Of a DNA stretch of 39,871 nt, positions 34,836 to 39,871 are shown in pieces. Both the position numbers and the translations under genes were made by a program. How positions within the stretch are numbered: position 1 is the stretch's first letter; every line of letters starts with the position of its first letter. The notes beneath the pieces are model-generated. The model had not been told where the DNA came from. It saw only the letters and a program-made list of their open reading frames with translations, and searched no databases. This DNA is from Streptomyces sp. CB01881 (GTDB lineage: Bacteria; Actinomycetota; Actinomycetes; Streptomycetales; Streptomycetaceae): contig NZ_CP026498.1 in NCBI RefSeq assembly GCF_002953255.1, positions 5,811,825-5,851,695 on the forward strand, in the 5' to 3' direction.

Positions 34836-35609
34836 GTGACCACGTCGACCGCAACCGCCGTCCGCACCGGCCCGGCGGCCGCCCGCGCCACCGGCCTGAA
34901 CAAGGTCTACGGGGAGGGGGAGACCCGCGTCGTCGCCCTCGACAACGTCAGCGTGACCTTCCCCCAGGGCGAGTTCACCGCCATCATGGGCCCCTCCGGC
35001 TCCGGCAAGTCCACCCTCATGCACTGCATGGCCGGCCTGGACACCGTCTCCTCCGGCTCCTCCACCATCGGCGACACCGAACTCGTCGGCCTCAAGGACA
35101 AGCAGCTCACCCAGCTGCGCCGCGACCACATCGGCTTCATCTTCCAGGCCTTCAACCTGCTCCCCACCCTGACCGCCCTGGAGAACATCACCCTCCCGAT
35201 GGACATCGCCGGCCGCAAGGCCGACAAGGCCTGGCTGGACCGCGTGGTCGAGACCGTCGGCCTCTCCGGCCGCCTCTCCCACCGCCCCAGCCAGCTCTCC
35301 GGCGGCCAGCAGCAGCGCGTCGCCTGCGCCCGCGCCCTCGCCGGAAAGCCCGACATCATCTTCGCCGACGAACCGACCGGAAACCTCGACTCCCGCTCCG
35401 GCGCCGAAATCCTCTCCTTCCTGCGCAACTCCGTACGCGAACTCGGCCAGACCGTCGTCATGGTCACCCACGACCCGGTCGCCGCCGCCTACGCCGACCG
35501 CGTCGTCTTCCTCGCCGACGGCCGCATCGTCGACGAACTCACCGGCCCCACCGCCGACACCGTCCTGGACCGCATGCGCCGCTTCGACGCCAAGGGCCGC
35601 ACCAGCTGA
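34836..35609 (+). CDS. ABC transporter ATPase, FtsE/LolD/MacB type
   Basis: A 257-aa ATPase. Walker A GPSGSGKST (52-60), Q-loop FIFQAFNLLPTLTALENI, signature LSGGQQQRVACARAL, Walker B IIFADEPTGNLDS, and H-loop VMVTHDPVAAAYADR. This sequence type pairs with mechanotransmitting permeases rather than with classical transporters. GTG 34836 follows AAGGAG with 7-nt spacing; the longer reading from 34722 is Pro/Arg-rich and unsupported. Its permease follows 47 nt downstream. Confidence 0.95.
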   Translation: MTTSTATAVRTGPAAARATGLNKVYGEGETRVVALDNVSVTFPQGEFTAIMGPSGSGKSTLMHCMAGLDTVSSGSSTIGDTELVGLKDKQLTQLRRDHIGFIFQAFNLLPTLTALENITLPMDIAGRKADKAWLDRVVETVGLSGRLSHRPSQLSGGQQQRVACARALAGKPDIIFADEPTGNLDSRSGAEILSFLRNSVRELGQTVVMVTHDPVAAAYADRVVFLADGRIVDELTGPTADTVLDRMRRFDAKGRTS

Positions 35610-35656
35610 CGCCCCACCGGCAGCCGCCCCGCCCCTCCACAGCCCCAGGACACCCC

Positions 35657-38215
35657 ATGTATCGCACCGCACTGCGCAACGTGCTGGCCCACAAGGGCCG
35701 ACTGCTGATGACGGCTCTGGCCGTCATGCTGGGCACCGCCTTCGTGGCCGGCACCATGGTCTTCTCCGACACCTTCGGCAAGGCCATGCGGGACAGCAAC
35801 TCCAAGAGCTACTCCGACGTGTCGGTCCAGATCGTCGACCGGGCCGCCGGCTCCGGCGCCTCCGCCCGCGAGAAGAGCGAGAAGAGCCCGGCCACCCTGA
35901 CCGACGCCACCGTCCAGCAGCTCGCCGCCCTCCCCGGCGCCGCCCAGGCCCGCGGCCTGGTCAGCGGCTTCACCGGCGTGGCCGACAAGAGCGGCAACCT
36001 GATCGGCCAGGCCTGGTCCGCCAAGGGCGCCAACTTCGCCCCCGGCCCGGACGGCAAGGACACCCGCTACCCGATGGCCGAGGGCCAGGGCCCGAAGAAC
36101 GCCAAGGAGATCGCGCTCGACCGCAGGACCGCCGAGAAGGGCGGCTACAAGGTCGGCGACACCGTCCGCGTCGGCTCCAACGGCCCGGTCACCGAGGCCA
36201 GGCTCACCGGCGTCTTCACCACCGACGACCCGGTGGTGAACACCGGCGGCACGCTCACCCTGTTCGACCGCGCCACCGCCCAGCAGTTGCTGCTGGAGCC
36301 CGGCCGCTACAGCGGCATCGTGCTCACCGCCAAGCCCGGCACCACCGAGGACGCGCTGCTCGCCGAGGCGAAGCAGAAGCTCCCGGCCGGTCAGCAGATG
36401 GACGTCGAGACCGGTCAGGAACTCAAGGACGACCAGCAGAAGATGATCTCCCAGGGCACCGAGAGCATGCGCACCATGCTCCTCGCCTTCGCCGGGATCT
36501 CACTCTTCGTCGGCATCTTCATCATCGCCAACACCTTCACCATGCTGGTCGCCCAGCGCACCAAGGAGCTCGCGCTGCTGCGGGCGATCGGGGCCAGCCG
36601 CAAGCAGGTCACCCGGTCGGTGCTGATCGAGGCCCTGGCGATCGGCACCGTCTCCGCCCTGGCCGGTCTGGTCTCCGGTGTCGGGATCGGCGCCGGGCTG
36701 CAGTCCCTGGTCCACTCGATGGACGACGGCATGCCGACCGCCTCGCTGGTGATCAAGCCGCTGACCGTGACGGTCACCCTGGTGGTCGGCGTCCTGGTGA
36801 CGGTCCTCTCCGCCCTGCTGCCCGCCGTGCGCGCCTCCCGGATCGCCCCGGTGGCCGCGATGAGCAGCGGCGACCAGCCGAGCAGCCAGAAGAGCCTGGT
36901 CGTCCGCAACAGCATCGGCTCGGTGCTGACGGCCGGCGGCGGCGCGCTGATCGCCTACGGCGCCTCCACCGGCGACAGCGGCGGCCGGATGCCGGTCGCG
37001 ATCGGCGCCCTGCTGGCCCTGGTCGGCGTCTTCATCCTGCTGCCGCTGCTCTCCCGCCCGGTGATCGCCCTGGCCGGCCCGGTGCTCGGCAAGCTGGCCG
37101 GCACCCCCGGCAAGCTCGCCCGGCAGAACGCGGTGCGCAACCCGCGCCGCACCGCGTCCACCGCCGCGGCCCTCACCATCGGCCTGACCCTGGTCAGCGG
37201 CCTGACGGTGATCGGCGCCTCGGTCGGTAGTGCGGTCGACAAGGCCGTCACCAGCGCGATGAAGGCCGACTACCTGGTCTCGGCAGCCAACAACATGAGC
37301 CTGTCCGAGAAGCTCCCCGCCGAGATCGCCAAGGCTCCCGGGGTGGCCGCCTCGTCACCGCTGACCACCGTCTACTGGGAGCTGAACGGCTCCATCAATG
37401 CGATCACCGGCCTGAACGCGGACACCTTCGACAAGCTCGTCTCGGTCAAGCTGACCAGCGGTTCCACCGCCTCGGTCGGCAAGGGCCAGCTGCTGGTGGA
37501 CGAGGACGTCGCCAAGAAGTGGCACGTGACCACCGGCTCGACGGTGAAGGTCACCTACCCGGACGAGACCGAGGGGCAGCTCACCGTCGGCGGCGTCTAC
37601 GAGAAGGGCGGCATGCTCGGCCCGTTCATGCTGGCCAACAGCGAGATCGTCAAGCACGAGCCGCAGCCCTACCTCAACAACGTCCTGGTCAAGGGCGCCA
37701 ACGGCGAGACCGGTGCGCTGAAGCAGGCGCTCAAGGACGCCACCGGCGCCAACCCGGTCATCGAGGTCAAGTCCAAGCAGGACGTCCGGCACGACTTCAG
37801 CCAGACCATCAGCTTCGCGCTGAACATGATGTACGGCCTGCTGGCGATGTCCGTGATCGTCGCGATCCTCGGTGTCGTCAACACGCTGGCCATGTCGGTC
37901 TTCGAGCGCAAGCGCGAGATCGGGATGCTGCGGGCGATCGGCCTGGACCGCGGCGGCATCAAGCGGATGGTCCGTCTGGAGTCCGTGGTGATCTCGGTCT
38001 TCGGCGCCGGCATCGGCCTGCTGCTCGGCTGCTTCATGGCCTGGGCGATCAACGGCACGCTGAAGTCCACCATGGCGGGCCTGACCACCGTCCTGCCCTA
38101 CGGCCAGCTGCTGCTCTTCCTCGGCCTGGCGGGCGTGGTCGGTCTGGTGGCGGCGATCTGGCCGGCCCGCCGGGCGTCCAAGCTGGACATCCTGGAGAGC
38201 ATCAAGACCGACTGA
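35657..38215 (+). CDS. FtsX-like permease with two permease domains (large type)
   Basis: An 852-aa membrane protein. A first helix (RGRLLMTALAVMLGTAFVAGTMVFSDTF-like, about 14-40) is followed by an extracellular domain (about 45-260). The first FtsX core (about 270-400) contains TKELALLRAIGASRKQVTRSVLIEAL. A central two-helix segment, a second extracytoplasmic domain (about 525-710) and a second FtsX core with ERKREIGMLRAIGLDRGGIKRMVRLESVV follow. The EALLRAIGA/GMLRAIGLD coupling-helix motif occurs in both halves, as in LolC/E-like or peptide-resistance exporters. Partner of the upstream ATPase. May export lipids or peptides or relay a periplasmic signal. Confidence 0.93.
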   Translation: MYRTALRNVLAHKGRLLMTALAVMLGTAFVAGTMVFSDTFGKAMRDSNSKSYSDVSVQIVDRAAGSGASAREKSEKSPATLTDATVQQLAALPGAAQARGLVSGFTGVADKSGNLIGQAWSAKGANFAPGPDGKDTRYPMAEGQGPKNAKEIALDRRTAEKGGYKVGDTVRVGSNGPVTEARLTGVFTTDDPVVNTGGTLTLFDRATAQQLLLEPGRYSGIVLTAKPGTTEDALLAEAKQKLPAGQQMDVETGQELKDDQQKMISQGTESMRTMLLAFAGISLFVGIFIIANTFTMLVAQRTKELALLRAIGASRKQVTRSVLIEALAIGTVSALAGLVSGVGIGAGLQSLVHSMDDGMPTASLVIKPLTVTVTLVVGVLVTVLSALLPAVRASRIAPVAAMSSGDQPSSQKSLVVRNSIGSVLTAGGGALIAYGASTGDSGGRMPVAIGALLALVGVFILLPLLSRPVIALAGPVLGKLAGTPGKLARQNAVRNPRRTASTAAALTIGLTLVSGLTVIGASVGSAVDKAVTSAMKADYLVSAANNMSLSEKLPAEIAKAPGVAASSPLTTVYWELNGSINAITGLNADTFDKLVSVKLTSGSTASVGKGQLLVDEDVAKKWHVTTGSTVKVTYPDETEGQLTVGGVYEKGGMLGPFMLANSEIVKHEPQPYLNNVLVKGANGETGALKQALKDATGANPVIEVKSKQDVRHDFSQTISFALNMMYGLLAMSVIVAILGVVNTLAMSVFERKREIGMLRAIGLDRGGIKRMVRLESVVISVFGAGIGLLLGCFMAWAINGTLKSTMAGLTTVLPYGQLLLFLGLAGVVGLVAAIWPARRASKLDILESIKTD

Positions 38216-38255
38216 CGGACCGGCGGACGGTCAGGCCGCCCGACCGACTCGCCCC

Positions 38256-38288
38256 CACCGGCCCCGGGCACCACGCCCGGGGCCGGTG
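38256..38288. terminator. 14-bp perfect hairpin after the permease gene
   Basis: The arms 38256-38269 and 38275-38288 are perfect reverse complements with a 5-nt loop, 40 nt after the permease stop. Confidence 0.75.
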
Positions 38289-38399
38289 TTCCGTTCCACC
38301 GCCCGCGGCCACCGGGACGGCCGCCCCGGACCGGGCTTGGCGACGCGAGCGGCGACGGACGGCGCGGACGCGGACGCGGTCACGGGCACGGGCACGGCA

Positions 38400-38436
38400 A
38401 CGCGAAGGCCCCCGCCGGAGGCAGGGGCCTTCGCGT
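38400..38436. terminator. Second hairpin in the convergent gap
   Basis: ACGCGAAGGCCCC (38400-38412) pairs perfectly with 38424-38436 around an 11-nt loop. The 344-nt gap 38216-38559 holds three hairpins and a short GGACGC/GGGCAC repeat patch near 38360-38395; no gene is seen. Confidence 0.7.
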
Positions 38437-38527
38437 ACTTCTGTACTCCGCCCGGTCGCACGGCCGGCTGAGCACCACGGAGGTCGTGGTCCGGCGACGT
38501 TGCCGGGCGGAGGGCCTCCGACTCATA

Positions 38528-38549
38528 CCCCGGTGCTCCCACACCGGGG
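38528..38549. terminator. Hairpin directly downstream of ndh
   Basis: CCCCGGTG-6 nt-CACCGGGG, 10 nt after the ndh stop on the minus strand. Confidence 0.65.
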
Positions 38550-38559
38550 GCGCAGTCGC

Positions 38560-39871
38560 TTACTTGCTGGCGAGCTCCTTGTCGGCGGCCGGCTTGGCGG
38601 CCTCGACCGGCTTCGGCGCGGGCGCCGCAGCCTCCTGGAACGCCTCGAACGGCTTCTCCATCTGGGCCAGACCCACGGTCTCGCGCTTCAGGAACATCGC
38701 CAGCGTCCAGTCGGTGAAGACGCGGACCTTGCGGTTCACGGTCGGGACCATGGCGCCGTGGTAGCCACGGTGGAACCACCAGGCGAGGCGGCCCTTGAGC
38801 TTGACCTTGCCGAAGAGGATCGCGACACCCTTGTGCAGGCCCAGACCGGCGACCGCACCGAGGTTCTTGTGCTTGTACTCCTTCTGCGGGAAGCCCCGCA
38901 TGCCGGAGATCACGTTGTCGCCGAGGACGACGGCCTGACGGCAGGCGTGCTGCGCGTTCGGCGGGCACCAGGCGCCCTCGCCGGAGGCGAGGTCGGGCAC
39001 CTGGGCGTTGTCGCCGGCGGACCAGACGTAGTCGAAGCCCTGGACCTGGAGGGTCGCGGCGGTGTCGACGTGGCCGCGGGGGCCGAGCGGCAGGCCGAAG
39101 TTGGCCAGCACCGGGTTCGGCTTCACGCCCGCCGTCCACACGATGGTGGAGGCGTCGACCTCGACGCCGTTCTTCAGCACCACGTGCTGGTCGACGCAGG
39201 AGTCCATCGAGGTCTCGATGAAGACCTCGATGTTGCGCTCTTCGAGCTTCTCCTTGGTCCACAGACCGAGGTCCGGGCCCACCTCGGGGAGGATGCGGTT
39301 GGCCGCCTCCACCATGATGAAGCGCATGTCGTCGCGGCTGACGGTCTTGTAGATCTTGGCGGCGTCGCGCGCCATGTCCTCGATCTCGGCGATCGTCTCG
39401 ACACCGGCGAAGCCACCGCCGATGACGACGAAGGTCAGCGCCTTGCGGCGGATCGCCTCGTCCGTGGTGGACTCGGCCTTGTCCAGCTGCGCCATGACGT
39501 GGTTGCGGAGGCTGATGGCCTCCTCCACGGTCTTCATGCCGATGCCGTGCTCCGCCAGACCCGGGATCGGGAAGGTACGGGAGACCGAGCCGGTCGCGAC
39601 GACCAGGTACTCGAAGGGCAGCTCGTACGAGTCGCCGGCCGCGGGCTGGATCGTGGCGACCTTGCGGGCGTGGTCCACGCCGGTGACCGCACCGGTGAGC
39701 ACCTCCGCCTTCTTCAGGGCGCTGCGCAGCGGGGCGACGAGGTTTCGGGGCGCGACGTTGCCGCCGGCCGCCTCGGGAAGGAAGGGCAGGTACGTCATGT
39801 ACGACCGCGGGTCGACGACCGTGACGGTCGCTTCGCCGTAACGCATCTTCTTGAGGATGCGCATCGCGGCA
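38560..39871 (-). CDS. ndh: Type II NADH dehydrogenase (NDH-2), N-terminus beyond window edge
   Basis: A membrane-associated flavoenzyme that passes electrons from NADH to menaquinone without pumping protons. The visible part continues from AA-MRILKKMRYG, so the first Rossmann GxGxxG (FAD) motif lies outside. Present are VTVVDPRSYMTYLPFLPEAAGG, the second dinucleotide site FVVIGGGFAGVETIAEIEDM, VWTAGVKPNP, the FAD-ribityl motif VWSAGDNAQVPDL and CPPNAQHACRQA. The C-terminal membrane-binding region (KLKGRLAWWFHRGYHGAMVPT) ends in an Ala/Pro/Lys tail (about 30 residues), longer than usual. The ATG at 39864 is an internal Met, not the start. Confidence 0.94.
   Translation of the reverse strand, partial: AAMRILKKMRYGEATVTVVDPRSYMTYLPFLPEAAGGNVAPRNLVAPLRSALKKAEVLTGAVTGVDHARKVATIQPAAGDSYELPFEYLVVATGSVSRTFPIPGLAEHGIGMKTVEEAISLRNHVMAQLDKAESTTDEAIRRKALTFVVIGGGFAGVETIAEIEDMARDAAKIYKTVSRDDMRFIMVEAANRILPEVGPDLGLWTKEKLEERNIEVFIETSMDSCVDQHVVLKNGVEVDASTIVWTAGVKPNPVLANFGLPLGPRGHVDTAATLQVQGFDYVWSAGDNAQVPDLASGEGAWCPPNAQHACRQAVVLGDNVISGMRGFPQKEYKHKNLGAVAGLGLHKGVAILFGKVKLKGRLAWWFHRGYHGAMVPTVNRKVRVFTDWTLAMFLKRETVGLAQMEKPFEAFQEAAAPAPKPVEAAKPAADKELASK

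Noticed and set aside
39862..39864. ATG at 39862-39864 as the start of ndh
   Set aside because: The FAD-binding Rossmann motif would be missing, and the upstream codons (Ala-Ala) continue the family sequence, so the gene extends past the window.

Overview
The window reads as chromosomal DNA of a high-GC actinomycete, most likely Streptomyces or Kitasatospora. The evidence is the very high GC with strong third-position GC bias, mycothiol metabolism (mca), the mca–DUF4307–greA arrangement shared with mycobacteria, a GTP-type PEP carboxykinase, and a tRNA-Leu with anticodon UAA, the bldA tRNA of developmental control. No insertion sequence, phage, CRISPR array or biosynthetic core gene was found. 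Both ends cut genes: the N-terminal part of pckG at the left and an NADH dehydrogenase lacking its N-terminus at the right.

Layout. 0–4.8 kb: pckG (minus), a PAQR/hemolysin III membrane protein behind a palindrome, an antisense small membrane protein, and an MFS exporter–TetR pair. 4.8–7.5 kb: a secreted papain-like protease with a membrane-anchored secreted partner, divergent from an HTH regulator; the gap between them is rich in operator-like repeats. 7.5–12.5 kb: a fatty-acid-hydroxylase-family enzyme, a 43-codon remnant of an acetyltransferase gene, a DUF255/YyaL protein, a 63-aa membrane protein, mca and DUF4307. 12.8–18.6 kb: greA, a DrrAB-like ABC exporter, threonine deaminase ilvA, a MarR regulator and a cystathionine gamma-synthase/lyase. 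18.7–23.3 kb: an M48 membrane protease with an uncharacterised partner, msrA, a frameshifted cupin gene and DUF1203. 23.4–26.8 kb: a minus-strand run of L,D-transpeptidase lipoprotein, SigE-family ECF sigma factor and membrane partner, plus a small acidic protein. 27.3–32.6 kb: cystathionine beta-synthase, an SGNH hydrolase, a thiolase and an anchored protein of unknown function. 32.8–39.9 kb: a small unknown protein, a Bax-inhibitor-1 family protein, bldA, an FtsE/FtsX-like ABC system and ndh.

How genes work together. metB and CBS, both here but about 9 kb apart, could form a reverse transsulfuration route, and ilvA beside metB handles the same product, 2-oxobutyrate. The ECF sigma factor and its partner overlap by 4 nt and lie downstream of the L,D-transpeptidase, which suggests an envelope-stress unit. 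The protease, partner and regulator look like a self-contained regulated secretion module and are the best candidate here for an undescribed system. Two genes are decayed (acetyltransferase remnant, frameshifted cupin). Several intergenic regions hold short tandem repeats and perfect hairpins that probably act as terminators. All calls come from reading motifs and translations by eye; no database search was run.
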